64,000 nucleotides of DNA from Noviherbaspirillum soli (GTDB lineage Bacteria > Pseudomonadota > Gammaproteobacteria > Burkholderiales > Burkholderiaceae_D), in NCBI RefSeq assembly GCF_015352955.1, contig NZ_JACYOX010000019.1, forward strand, positions 39,204 to 103,203, given 5' to 3'. Made by a program: the position numbers and the translations under genes. Below the pieces are notes generated by a model, which was not told where the DNA came from, searched no databases, and saw only the letters and a list, made by a program, of their open reading frames with translations. Each line of letters opens with the position of its first letter. Positions within the stretch are counted from its first letter, which is position 1. Of this stretch, positions 1 through 8,102 are shown one piece after another.

Positions 1-2
1 CA

Positions 3-632
3 CTGATCGGCGGCGAAACCGCCGAAATGCCCAGCATGTACCCGGACGGCGAATACGACCTGGCGGGCTTCGCCGTCGGCGCGGTGGAAAAGTCGGCCAT
101 CATCGACGGCACGAAAATCACGCCGGGCGACGTGGTGCTGGGCCTGGCTTCCTCCGGCGCCCATTCCAACGGTTATTCGCTGGTGCGCAAGATCATCTCG
201 GTGGCTCAGCCCGACCTGAACGCCGACTTCCACGGCCGTCCGCTGGCCGACGCGCTGCTGGAACCGACCCGCATCTATGTGAAGCCGCTGCTGGCGCTGA
301 TGCAGAGCATGGAAGTGCGCGGCATGGTGCACATCACCGGCGGCGGCCTGGTGGAAAACATCCCGCGCGTGCTGCAGCCCAACCTGACTGCAGTGCTGCA
401 CCGCGACAGCTGGACCATGCCGCCGCTGTTTTCCTGGCTGCAGCAGCATGGCGGCGTGGCCGACGCCGAGATGCACCGGGTGTTCAACTGCGGCATCGGC
501 ATGGCGGTCATCGTGTCGGCGGCGAATGCCGACGCGGCGATGGCGCAGCTGAAGGCGGCGGGCGAGACGGTGTTCCGGATTGGCGAGATTCGCGAGCGCC
601 AGGGCGAGGAAGCGCAGACCATCGTTCTTTAG
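3..632 (+). CDS. purM: Phosphoribosylformylglycinamidine cyclo-ligase, C-terminal part (5' end outside window)
   Basis: PurM (AIR synthetase) closes the imidazole ring in step five of purine synthesis, using ATP and FGAM. The frame is already open at the window edge and begins with [10 protein letters not shown], a conserved PurM motif, so the N-terminal ATP-binding half lies upstream and no start codon is visible. About 209 residues remain, out of roughly 345 usual for the family. The glycine-rich stretches typical of the C-terminal AIRS domain ([12 protein letters not shown] and [13 protein letters not shown]) are intact, and the gene ends at a normal TAA/TAG-type stop. Nothing downstream looks co-transcribed. 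Identity is firm; only the start is missing. Confidence 0.95.
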   Translation: MIGGETAEMPSMYPDGEYDLAGFAVGAVEKSAIIDGTKITPGDVVLGLASSGAHSNGYSLVRKIISVAQPDLNADFHGRPLADALLEPTRIYVKPLLALMQSMEVRGMVHITGGGLVENIPRVLQPNLTAVLHRDSWTMPPLFSWLQQHGGVADAEMHRVFNCGIGMAVIVSAANADAAMAQLKAAGETVFRIGEIRERQGEEAQTIVL

Positions 633-1187
633 AGTGCAGGCGGATGAACCGCCATGGCTTCTGCCGCCAAGCATGGCAGATATAGGACTGCCGGTCCGTA
701 TCTGCTGCGCCAGCCAGGGTATGCGGGCGGCTGCTTATTTACTAATAACGACCCCGAAAAGCGCTGCCTGGCGCGAGAAAAAACTGTCCTGGTTTCTTTC
801 ATTCATCCTGGTTCGTGATCCGTTGGCGATCAACTGCGACTGGCATCGCCGCGCAACGCATGCTGCCCTTATACCGATTCCTGCTCATAACATGCCATGA
901 AACCGCGTTTCTTTGCGTGTGGCTGCGTTGGAAGCGTCATCAATCGCTTGCCATTTAAAGCCTCGCCCAATTGCAGGCTGGTGCCGGAAAGCCGGCGAGC
1001 GGTATTGCCGCTCCAATTCCCGGCTTCGCCCTTGCCGGAACAAATCCATCAGTTTCATCCGGCACATGACCAATCGGATTTGGCATTGCTTGCCCTTGCC
1101 GGGCATTGAACCCTTTTTAAACCAGCGGGTAACCTAGCCGTGGTTCGCACAGAACCGCTGCGCGACTCAACTATTAAGGGAAGATTT
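633..1187. other. Intergenic stretch with no supported gene
   Basis: Short open frames occur on both strands here but none has a ribosome site, a recognisable domain or sensible composition. Just after the purM stop there is a short hairpin (GGCGG, 5-base loop, CCGCC, near 640-655) without a clear T-run, which could be a weak terminator. The last part presumably carries the promoter of the small gene that follows. Confidence 0.5.
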
Positions 1188-1433
1188 ATGCTGGAAAAAA
1201 ATGAAATGTCACATGACGAAACCGCCGGCGAGCGTTATGGACTTTTAACTGATGCCGCTCTGGACAGCATTGCCGCCGGCTTCGATGACGAATTGGCACA
1301 CCTGTTTGCGAAAAAAATGCTCGCGGATATGGAGAAAGCTGGTTTCGGTCCGACGCCCGAAAAAAAGGCAGCAGCGGAAGAATATTTTTTTCAGGCCTAC
1401 AAGCTTGTTGAGGAAATCAAGCATCCAGCCTGA
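1188..1433 (+). CDS. Small hypothetical protein (81 aa)
   Basis: I do not recognise this protein. The ATG at 1188 is preceded by a purine-rich AAGGGAAG, a good ribosome site, so I prefer it to the further upstream start at 1140. The product is acidic-to-neutral, helical in character and soluble, with no membrane segment or cysteine motif; it has alternating acidic and lysine-rich patches (for example FAKKMLADMEKAG and PEKKAAAEEYFFQAYKLV). A strong hairpin follows it, so it is probably a monocistronic unit. It could be a small regulatory or stress protein, but nothing in the sequence shows this. Confidence 0.6.
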   Translation: MLEKNEMSHDETAGERYGLLTDAALDSIAAGFDDELAHLFAKKMLADMEKAGFGPTPEKKAAAEEYFFQAYKLVEEIKHPA

Positions 1434-1501
1434 TTGTTCCTGAGCTCGTGCCTGCCTTGCCGTTGGCACCAGGAATGAACGGCAGCATGCGCTGACCCGA
1501 T

Positions 1502-1533
1502 TGCGCGCCGCTCATGCAAACCAGCGGCGCGCA
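1502..1533. terminator. Strong hairpin between convergent genes
   Basis: An 11-base perfect stem (TGCGCGCCGCT pairing with AGCGGCGCGCA) with a 10-base loop, followed by a moderately T-rich run. It sits between the small plus-strand gene and the 3' end of the minus-strand Anbu gene, so it may serve both directions. Confidence 0.6.
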
Positions 1534-1602
1534 TCATTTCTTCATATCCCAGCGGTGCGTCATGGACGCTTGAAGCAAAGGTGACTTGGCGACACTGCCA
1601 TC

Positions 1603-2478
1603 TCAATGCTGCCCGCCACCATTCTCCTGCGCCACGCTCTGCAGCGGCGCAGCCTCATTCCCCGCCACCCGCAACTCCTCCGGAGGCTGTATCCGCACCG
1701 GATAGCTGCGGTCGCCCGCCAGTGACAGCGCCACCGGCTGCGCCGGGTCCGGCGCATTCCAGACCGGGTCCTCGATGCCTTCGAAGATGTGCTTCAGCTG
1801 TTCGCCCCAGATGCCGCGGATCATCTGGAAGTATTTATTCTTCTCGGTGATCTTGACGAAGCGCCGGATCGCCAGCGAGCCGGATTCATAGACCAAGAGG
1901 TCCAGCGGCAGGCCGACCGACACGTTCGAACGCAGCGTGGAATCCATCGAGATCAGCGCGCACTTGGCGGCTTCGTCCAGGCTGCTGGCCGGCGTGATCA
2001 CGCGGTCGATGATGGGCTTGCCGTATTTCGACTCGCCGATCTGGAAGTAGGGGTTCTCATCATGAGATTCGATGAAGTTGCCGGCGGAGTAGACCTGGAA
2101 CAGCCGGCAGTTCTCGTTGCCGATCTGGCCGCCGAAGATCATGCGCACGTTGAAGTCGATGCCGAACTGCTCCAGCGCCTTGGCGTCGCGGGCATAGACG
2201 ATGCGGATCGCCTCGCCGACGATCTGCGCTGCCTCGTACATGTTGCCCACGGTCCAGATGGTCTTGCCGTCCGGCGTCACATGGTCGCTGATCACCTGGC
2301 GTATCGCCTGCGACAGCGACAGGTTGCCCGAGGTCATCAGCACCATCACCCGGTCGCCCGGGTTCTCGAAGGCGTACATCTTGCGGAAGGTGCCGACATT
2401 GTCGATGCCGGCATTGGTGCGGGAGTCGGACAGGAAAACCAGTCCCTCGTGGAGACGCATGGCGACGCAGTAAGTCAT
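1603..2478 (-). CDS. Anbu-type proteasome-like peptidase
   Basis: A bacterial proteasome-related Ntn-hydrolase of the Anbu (ancestral beta subunit) family, COG3484. The start MTYCVAMRLHEGLVFLSDSR is diagnostic: Thr2 would be the nucleophile once Met1 is removed, with Asp18 and Lys33 at the positions of the classical proteasome Asp/Lys pair. Length (291 aa) fits the family. It is the upstream-most strand neighbour of a transglutaminase, an alpha-E protein and a circularly permuted ATP-grasp protein, the standard Anbu neighbourhood. Family members assemble into open helical rings; the natural substrate is not established. It is read on the minus strand, distal to the other three. The role is inferred as turnover or maturation of a peptide product made by the partners. 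Confidence 0.92.
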   Translation of the reverse strand: MTYCVAMRLHEGLVFLSDSRTNAGIDNVGTFRKMYAFENPGDRVMVLMTSGNLSLSQAIRQVISDHVTPDGKTIWTVGNMYEAAQIVGEAIRIVYARDAKALEQFGIDFNVRMIFGGQIGNENCRLFQVYSAGNFIESHDENPYFQIGESKYGKPIIDRVITPASSLDEAAKCALISMDSTLRSNVSVGLPLDLLVYESGSLAIRRFVKITEKNKYFQMIRGIWGEQLKHIFEGIEDPVWNAPDPAQPVALSLAGDRSYPVRIQPPEELRVAGNEAAPLQSVAQENGGGQH

Positions 2479-2541
2479 GATCGCAGTAAGAGATCCAAAA
2501 AAAAAGATTGTACCGCAGCAACCTTTGGGCCCGTCCAGCTC

Positions 2542-3339
2542 CTAGCGCCGCACCACACTGACGCGTACCTCCAGCGATTCCATGCCGCCGCCCTGCCTGA
2601 CGCCCCGCACCGGCGCCGCCGAATCGTAGTCGCGGCCGATGGCGAGCCGGCAGTAGTGGGTATTCTGGTAGCAGGCATGCGTGACGTCGAAGCTGGCCCA
2701 TCCCTGGAAGCTGCCGTCATCCACCCACATGTCCACCCATGCATGGCTCTCTGCATGGTCGCTGGTGCCGGGGTCAATATACCCTGATACGTAACGCGCC
2801 GGGATGCCTTGCACATGGCAGCAGGCCAGAAAAAGATGCGCATGGTCCTGGCATACGCCCTCGCCCAGCTTCAGTGCGTCGGCGGCGGTGGTGGTGACTT
2901 CGGTTGCACCGCTGCGGTACGAAACTGCACCATTGATGGCCTCGGCCAGCGCCAGCGCGGCGCGGCTGTCCTTGCCCTGCAGATGGCGGCGGGCAAAGTC
3001 GGCAACGTCTTCCGGCGCCTCGGTGAGCCGGGTAGTGACGGTGTAGACCAGCGGCGACAGCCTGTCCTGGTCGTCCAGCCGGCCGCGGTCGAGTTCCTCC
3101 ACTTCCAGCGTGCCATTGGCGACGATGCGGATTTCATCATGCATGCCGGTGACGGTCAGGATATGCGCCCGGTTGCCGTAGGCGTCGAGGTAGTCGTGGC
3201 AGCTGCCCGGCGCGTTGACCCGCCAGTCGCGCACCTTCTGGTGCGGCTCGGAACGGGGCGTCAGGCGCAGCTGCTGGATGGTGTAGGACATCGGCGCCGT
3301 ATACCGGTAGATGGTTTCGTGCTTGATGGAGAGGATCAT
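2542..3339 (-). CDS. Transglutaminase-like cysteine protease of the Anbu cluster
   Basis: A 265-residue transglutaminase-fold protein (COG1305). An N-terminal beta-rich domain (about residues 1-95) precedes the papain-like catalytic core. The triad is visible: Cys163 in GEGVCQDHAH, His199 in AESHAWVDMW and Asp218 in ASFDVTH. No signal peptide is present, so it is cytoplasmic. It lies 4 bases from the alpha-E gene and 63 bases from the Anbu gene, so the set is probably one operon. In this association it is thought to hydrolyse or transfer amide bonds on a peptide or amide compound produced by the ATP-grasp partner. Function is by family and neighbourhood; the substrate is unknown. Confidence 0.9.
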   Translation of the reverse strand: MILSIKHETIYRYTAPMSYTIQQLRLTPRSEPHQKVRDWRVNAPGSCHDYLDAYGNRAHILTVTGMHDEIRIVANGTLEVEELDRGRLDDQDRLSPLVYTVTTRLTEAPEDVADFARRHLQGKDSRAALALAEAINGAVSYRSGATEVTTTAADALKLGEGVCQDHAHLFLACCHVQGIPARYVSGYIDPGTSDHAESHAWVDMWVDDGSFQGWASFDVTHACYQNTHYCRLAIGRDYDSAAPVRGVRQGGGMESLEVRVSVVRR

Positions 3340-3343
3340 GGCG

Positions 3344-4315
3344 TCATGCGCTTATCGGAAGGAGGAAGTCGCGGCTGACCCGGTTGCCCAGTTCATTGAT
3401 GTCGGCCAGGAAGCGTTCGAGGTAGTCATGCAGGCCCTGCTCGAGAATGTCGTCGATGTTGGCGAATTTCAGCTGCGCATGCAGGCGCCCGGCAAAGCGC
3501 TCGGTCCGGGCCGAGTTGTCGTTGGCGACATTCCCCAGGTTGGCCACCACTTCCTCCAGGCAGCCCAGCAGCGAGCGCGGCATGTCCGCGCGCAGCATCA
3601 GCAGTTCGGCCACCCGCGCCGGCGTGATCACGTCGCGGTAGACCTTGCGGTAGATCTCGAACGCCGACACCGAGCGCAGGATCGCCGCCCAGTAATAGAA
3701 ATCGCGCTGCGCATCCTGGACAGTGGGTTCGCCCAGGTCGCCGGATGGGCTGCCCTGCTTGGCGCCGTGGAACTTCACGTCGAGTATCCGGGCGGTGTTG
3801 TCGGCGCGCTCCAGATGGGTGCCGAGCCGGATGAAGTAGAAGGCCTCGTCCTTCAGCATGGTGCCGATGGTGACGCCGCGCGACAGGTGGGAGCGGTACT
3901 TCACCCATTCGAAGAAGGGGCTGGGGTCGTCGCGCAGGCTGCGGTTCCTGAGCTGGTTCTGCAGTTCCAGCCAGGTGGTGTTGTGGGTTTCCCAGACCTC
4001 GGTGGTGAGCGTGCCGCGCACGGCGCGCGCATTCTCGCGGGCGCTGGCCAGGCAGGACACGATGGAGGACGGATTGGCCGGGTCGCGTGTCATGAAGTCG
4101 ATCACGTCGGGCGCGCTGATGCGCGGGTACTTGGCGTGGAAGTCTTCTTCCAGCTCGGAGATGCCGAGCATGGCGCGCCAGCCGCGCTCGGTGGCGTCGG
4201 CCGACTGCGGCAGCAGGGCGGTCTGGACGTTCACGTCCAGCATGCGGGCGGTGTTCTCGGCGCGTTCGGTATAGCGCGCCATCCAGAACAGATGGTCTGC
4301 GGTGCGGCTCAGCAT
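3344..4315 (-). CDS. Alpha-E domain protein (DUF403)
   Basis: A 323-residue all-helical protein of the alpha-E family (COG2307). The start MLSRTADHLFWMARYTERAENTARM is characteristic, with the conserved R-Y-x-E-R-A-E-N motif, and a second related stretch (RLGTHLERADNTARILDVK) lies near residue 190, suggesting two helical repeats. No catalytic residues are assigned to this family. Its stop abuts the start of the transglutaminase gene and its own start lies 1 base from the end of the ATP-grasp gene, so translation is probably coupled. It likely acts as a partner or scaffold for the ATP-grasp enzyme. Confidence 0.9.
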   Translation of the reverse strand: MLSRTADHLFWMARYTERAENTARMLDVNVQTALLPQSADATERGWRAMLGISELEEDFHAKYPRISAPDVIDFMTRDPANPSSIVSCLASARENARAVRGTLTTEVWETHNTTWLELQNQLRNRSLRDDPSPFFEWVKYRSHLSRGVTIGTMLKDEAFYFIRLGTHLERADNTARILDVKFHGAKQGSPSGDLGEPTVQDAQRDFYYWAAILRSVSAFEIYRKVYRDVITPARVAELLMLRADMPRSLLGCLEEVVANLGNVANDNSARTERFAGRLHAQLKFANIDDILEQGLHDYLERFLADINELGNRVSRDFLLPISA

Positions 4316-4316
4316 G

Positions 4317-5732
4317 TCATTCCTCCAGTATCCAGGTGTCCTTGGTGCCGCCGCCCTGCGACGAATTCACCACCAGCGAGCCTTCCTTCAGCGCCACCCG
4401 CGTGAGGCCGCCCGGCACCATGGACACGGTCTTGCCGGACAACACGAAGGGACGCAGGTCTATATGGCGCGGCGCGATGCCGGCATTGACGAAGGTCGGG
4501 CAGGCCGACAGCGCCAGCGTAGGCTGCGCGATGTAGCCTTCGGGCCGGGCGATGATGCGCTGGCGGAATGCCTCGATCTCCGCTTTGGTGGAGGCCGGCC
4601 CGACCAGCATGCCGTAGCCGCCGGCGCCGTGCACTTCCTTGACTACCAGCTCCTGCAGGTTCGCCAGCGTATAGGCAAGATCGTCCTTCTTGCGGCATTG
4701 CCAGGTCGGCACGTTGTTCAGTATCGGCTCTTCCGACAGGTAGAAGCGGATCATGTCGGGCACATACGGATAGATCGACTTGTCGTCGGCCACGCCGGTG
4801 CCGATCGCATTGGCCAGCGTGACGCGGCCGGCGCGGTACACCGACAGCAGGCCCGGCACGCCCAGCGTGGAGTCGGCCTTGAAGGACAGCGGGTCGAGGT
4901 AGTCGTCGTCGATGCGGCGATAGATCACGTCGACCCGGCGCGGGCCGCGCGTGGTGCGCATGTACACCGCGTTGTCGTTGACGAACAGGTCCTTTCCCTC
5001 CACCAGCTCCACGCCCATCTGCTGCGCCAGGAAGGCATGCTCGAAGTAGGCCGAGTTGTACATGCCGGGCGTCATCACCACCACGGTCGGGTCGGTCACG
5101 CCCAGCGGCGCCACCGAGCGCAGGTTGTCCAGCAGCAGGTCGGGATAATGCTCGACCGGCGCCACCTTGTAGCGGGCGAAGAGTTCGGGGAACAGCCGCA
5201 TCATCATCTTGCGGTCTTCCAGCATGTAGGACACGCCTGACGGCACCCGAAGGTTATCTTCCAGCACATAGAACTCGCCTTCGCCGGCGCGCACCAGGTC
5301 GATGCCGGCGATATGGGCGTAGATGTCGGAAGCGACCGAAATGCCCTGCACCTCGGGCCGGTACTGCGCATTGCGGAACACCTGCTCGGCCGGCATGATG
5401 CCGGCGCGGACGATGTTCTGGTCGTGGTAGATGTCGTGGATGAACATGTTGAGCGCGGTCACGCGCTGCACCAGGCCGGCTTCCATGCCTTTCCATTCCT
5501 GCGCGGTGATGATGCGCGAAATGATGTCGAACGGGATCAGCCGCTCGGTGCCGGCGTCGTCGCCATAGACCGCGAAGGTGATGCCAACCCGGCGAAAGAT
5601 CAGGTCAGCCTCGGCCCGCTTGCGGGCCAGGGTCTCCGGCGACTGCTCGGATAGCCAGGCGGCGAATTCGCGATAGTGCGCGCGCACATCGCCTGAGCCG
5701 CCGGCATACATCTCATCAAAAAACGTTGGCAT
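4317..5732 (-). CDS. Circularly permuted ATP-grasp protein (DUF404/DUF407)
   Basis: A predicted amidoligase of COG2308, about 471 residues from the preferred start. That start (MPTFFDEMYAG, at 5732) has a GGAG ribosome site 6 bases upstream; an upstream in-frame start at 5786 would add 18 unlikely residues. Family signatures include DLVRAGEGEFYVLEDNLR and PSGVSYMLEDR, the VVMTPGMYNSAYFEH segment and the C-terminal NSSQGGGTKDTW. ATP-grasp enzymes of this group are predicted to form peptide-like amide bonds. It is the first gene of the four-gene Anbu operon (ATP-grasp, alpha-E, transglutaminase, Anbu). A product made here and cut by the two peptidases is a reasonable inference, not shown. Confidence 0.92.
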   Translation of the reverse strand: MPTFFDEMYAGGSGDVRAHYREFAAWLSEQSPETLARKRAEADLIFRRVGITFAVYGDDAGTERLIPFDIISRIITAQEWKGMEAGLVQRVTALNMFIHDIYHDQNIVRAGIMPAEQVFRNAQYRPEVQGISVASDIYAHIAGIDLVRAGEGEFYVLEDNLRVPSGVSYMLEDRKMMMRLFPELFARYKVAPVEHYPDLLLDNLRSVAPLGVTDPTVVVMTPGMYNSAYFEHAFLAQQMGVELVEGKDLFVNDNAVYMRTTRGPRRVDVIYRRIDDDYLDPLSFKADSTLGVPGLLSVYRAGRVTLANAIGTGVADDKSIYPYVPDMIRFYLSEEPILNNVPTWQCRKKDDLAYTLANLQELVVKEVHGAGGYGMLVGPASTKAEIEAFRQRIIARPEGYIAQPTLALSACPTFVNAGIAPRHIDLRPFVLSGKTVSMVPGGLTRVALKEGSLVVNSSQGGGTKDTWILEE

Positions 5733-5800
5733 GATTGCTCCGCTGTGTTTGCCATCTGGCTTTGGGTACGACCTAACAAGAAACATGCCAGCAGGAAGCG

Positions 5801-7843
5801 CTAAGGCATTCTTAGTTGGTCAATAAAGGCTTGGGTGCGTTGATCGGGCGGATCGGTCAGCAAGCTCACCAGCGCCAGCGCGATACAGCCGGCCGGCACG
5901 CCGAACACGCCCGCCGAGATCGGCGCGATATGGAACCATTGCGCGGCTGACGTGCCGCCCAGTGAAGGATTGGTATGCAGCATGTAAAAAACACATACGC
6001 CAAAGCCGGTCAGCATGCCGGCGATGGCACCCGGTTGATTGGCGCGGCGCCAGAAAACGCCCGCCACCAGCGCCGGGAACAGCGTCGAGGCCGCCAGCGA
6101 GAACGCGGCGCCCACCAGCGACAGGATGTCGCCCGGCTTCAGCGATGCCGCATAGGCGGCGATCAGCGCCACCACCAGCAGCAGCAGCTTGGAGATGGTG
6201 ACGCGCTTCTGGGTCGAGGCTTTCGGGTCCAGCGTCTTGAAATACACATCATGCGACAGCGCATTGGAGATGGTCAGCAGCAGGCCGTCGGCGGTGGACA
6301 GCGCGGCGGCCAGGCCGCCGGCGGCGATCAGGCCCGAGATCACATAGGGCAGGCCGGCGATCTCGGGCGTTGCCAGCACCACCATGTCGCCGTCGATTGC
6401 GATCTCGGCCAGCTGCACGATGCCGTCGCCGTTGATGTCGGCAATCTGCACCAGCGGCCGCAGCTTGTCGATGCTGGCCCAGTACGACACCCAGGCCGGC
6501 AGTTTTGAAAATTCTGAACCGACCAGCGAGCTGTAGATGTCGTATTTCACCAGCACCGCCAGGGCCGGCACCGCGGTATAGATCAGCATGATGAACAGCA
6601 GCGTCCAGAACACCGAATGGCGGGTGGACGACACCGATGGCGTCGTGTAATAGCGCACCAGCACATGGGGCAGGGCGGCGGTGCCCATCATCAGGCACAG
6701 CACCAGGGCCAGGAAATTGTTGCGCCGGATGTCCGAGCTTTCCCTGTCCGGGCCGGGGAATGGCTGCACATGCGAGGTCACTGGCGCAGCGCGCGCCAGG
6801 TCGGCGGCCCGTTCCTCGGTCCAGACGCGCTGCGCTTCGATGCTGTCCTTCGGATAGTTGGCCAGCGCGCGCGAGGCGGCGCGGATTTCCAGCAGCGAGG
6901 CATTGCCGGTCTTGAGCTGCTCCACCCGGCGCTGCGCCTGCAGCCTGCCGTCTTCCCAGGAATGCGGCAGGCCGGCCAGCCTGACCGTGTAGTCGTCGGC
7001 GCGCTTTCTGAACACGGCCCGCACTTCCTCCTCGGTCGGGTCGGCGGCCAGCAGCGCCTCGCGCTCGGACAGCTTGGCCAGCGCCGAGCCGTAGGCGATC
7101 TGCGGCACCGGCACCGCGGTGTGCTTGGCCGACAGCCATACCACCGGAATCATGTAGGCGACCAGGATGATGATGTACTGCGCGATCTGGGTCCAGGTGA
7201 TGGCGCGCATGCCGCCGAGGAAGGAGCAGACCAGGATGCTGGCCAGGCCGAGGAAGATGCCGATCGAGAAATCGATGCCGGTGAAGCGCGAGGTGATCAG
7301 GCCCACGCCGTAGATCTGCGCCACCACGTAGGTGAAGGAAATCAGGATGGTGGCCAGCACCGCGAGCATGCGGATCAGGTTGCCGTTGTAGCGGCCCGGA
7401 TAGCGCGCCGCCAGGAAGTCCGGGATGGTGTACTGGCCGAAGCGGCGCAGAAAGGGCGCGATCAGCAGCGCCACCAGCACGTAGCCGCCGGTCCAGCCCA
7501 TGATGTAGGCCAGGCCGTCGAAACCCTGCAGGTAGAGGCCGCCGGCCAGGCTGATGAAGCTGGCCGCCGAGATCCAGTCGGCGGCGGTGGCCATGCCGTT
7601 GAAGACGGCCGGCACGCGGCGTCCGGCGACGTAGTATTCGGAGACGTCGGAGGTGCGGCTGATCACGCCGATGCCGGCATACAGCACGATGGTGGAGAAA
7701 ATGAAAAGGTAGCCGATCCAGGTGCGCGGGAAGCCTTCCTTTTCCAGGATGGCCAGGGCCACCAGGAACAGGATGAAGCCGGCGGTGTAGAGCAGGTAGT
7801 AGCGGCTGAGCTGGCGGGCGTAGCTGCGTGGCTTATCCGCCAT
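5801..7843 (-). CDS. Sodium:solute symporter family protein (VC_2705-like, large subunit)
   Basis: A 680-residue SSF-family carrier related to the acetate permease ActP, but of the longer subfamily that pairs with a DUF4212 protein. The start MADKPRSYARQ at 7843 overlaps the DUF4212 stop by 11 bases and has GAGGAC ahead of it. Around 13 membrane segments are visible (for example FILFLVALAIL, IGIFLGLASILVCSFLGGM). A hydrophilic insert of roughly 120 residues sits mid-protein, and near residues 469-480 there is a perfect EF-hand-like loop (DINGDGIVQLAE). Substrate is probably a short carboxylate such as acetate, inferred from family. It is followed by a non-coding gap, so it ends the transcription unit with the TctDE-like regulators. 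Confidence 0.88.
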   Translation of the reverse strand: MADKPRSYARQLSRYYLLYTAGFILFLVALAILEKEGFPRTWIGYLFIFSTIVLYAGIGVISRTSDVSEYYVAGRRVPAVFNGMATAADWISAASFISLAGGLYLQGFDGLAYIMGWTGGYVLVALLIAPFLRRFGQYTIPDFLAARYPGRYNGNLIRMLAVLATILISFTYVVAQIYGVGLITSRFTGIDFSIGIFLGLASILVCSFLGGMRAITWTQIAQYIIILVAYMIPVVWLSAKHTAVPVPQIAYGSALAKLSEREALLAADPTEEEVRAVFRKRADDYTVRLAGLPHSWEDGRLQAQRRVEQLKTGNASLLEIRAASRALANYPKDSIEAQRVWTEERAADLARAAPVTSHVQPFPGPDRESSDIRRNNFLALVLCLMMGTAALPHVLVRYYTTPSVSSTRHSVFWTLLFIMLIYTAVPALAVLVKYDIYSSLVGSEFSKLPAWVSYWASIDKLRPLVQIADINGDGIVQLAEIAIDGDMVVLATPEIAGLPYVISGLIAAGGLAAALSTADGLLLTISNALSHDVYFKTLDPKASTQKRVTISKLLLLVVALIAAYAASLKPGDILSLVGAAFSLAASTLFPALVAGVFWRRANQPGAIAGMLTGFGVCVFYMLHTNPSLGGTSAAQWFHIAPISAGVFGVPAGCIALALVSLLTDPPDQRTQAFIDQLRMP

Positions 7844-8102
7844 GGCTGTCCTCGCCGAAGCGCGCGTCGAGCCGGCGCATGCGCAGCGCATAGAAGCCGA
7901 CGATGGCCAGGTAGATCAGGATGGCGCCCTGGGCTGCCAGGTAGAAGGACACCGACCAGCCGAACAGGGTCAGGCCGGCCAGTTCACGCGCAAAGAAGAT
8001 CACGGCAAAGGTCACGCCCAGCCACAGGGCCAGCAGCATGCCGGTCAGGCGGCGGACATGGCGCCAGTAGGCGGCGCGGCGGTTGGCATCTCTATGCACC
8101 AT
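7833..8102 (-). CDS. DUF4212 symporter small subunit
   Basis: An 89-residue protein with two membrane segments (LLALWLGVTFAVIFFARELAG and a second near AAQGAILIYLAIVGFYALRM), typical of DUF4212, whose genes sit directly ahead of an SSF symporter. The start at 8102 (ATG GTG CAT) has GAGGAG upstream. The gene overlaps both neighbours: 11 bases with the kinase stop and 11 with the symporter start, which points to translational coupling. It is expected to associate with the symporter in the inner membrane. Confidence 0.85.
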   Translation of the reverse strand: MVHRDANRRAAYWRHVRRLTGMLLALWLGVTFAVIFFARELAGLTLFGWSVSFYLAAQGAILIYLAIVGFYALRMRRLDARFGEDSHGG

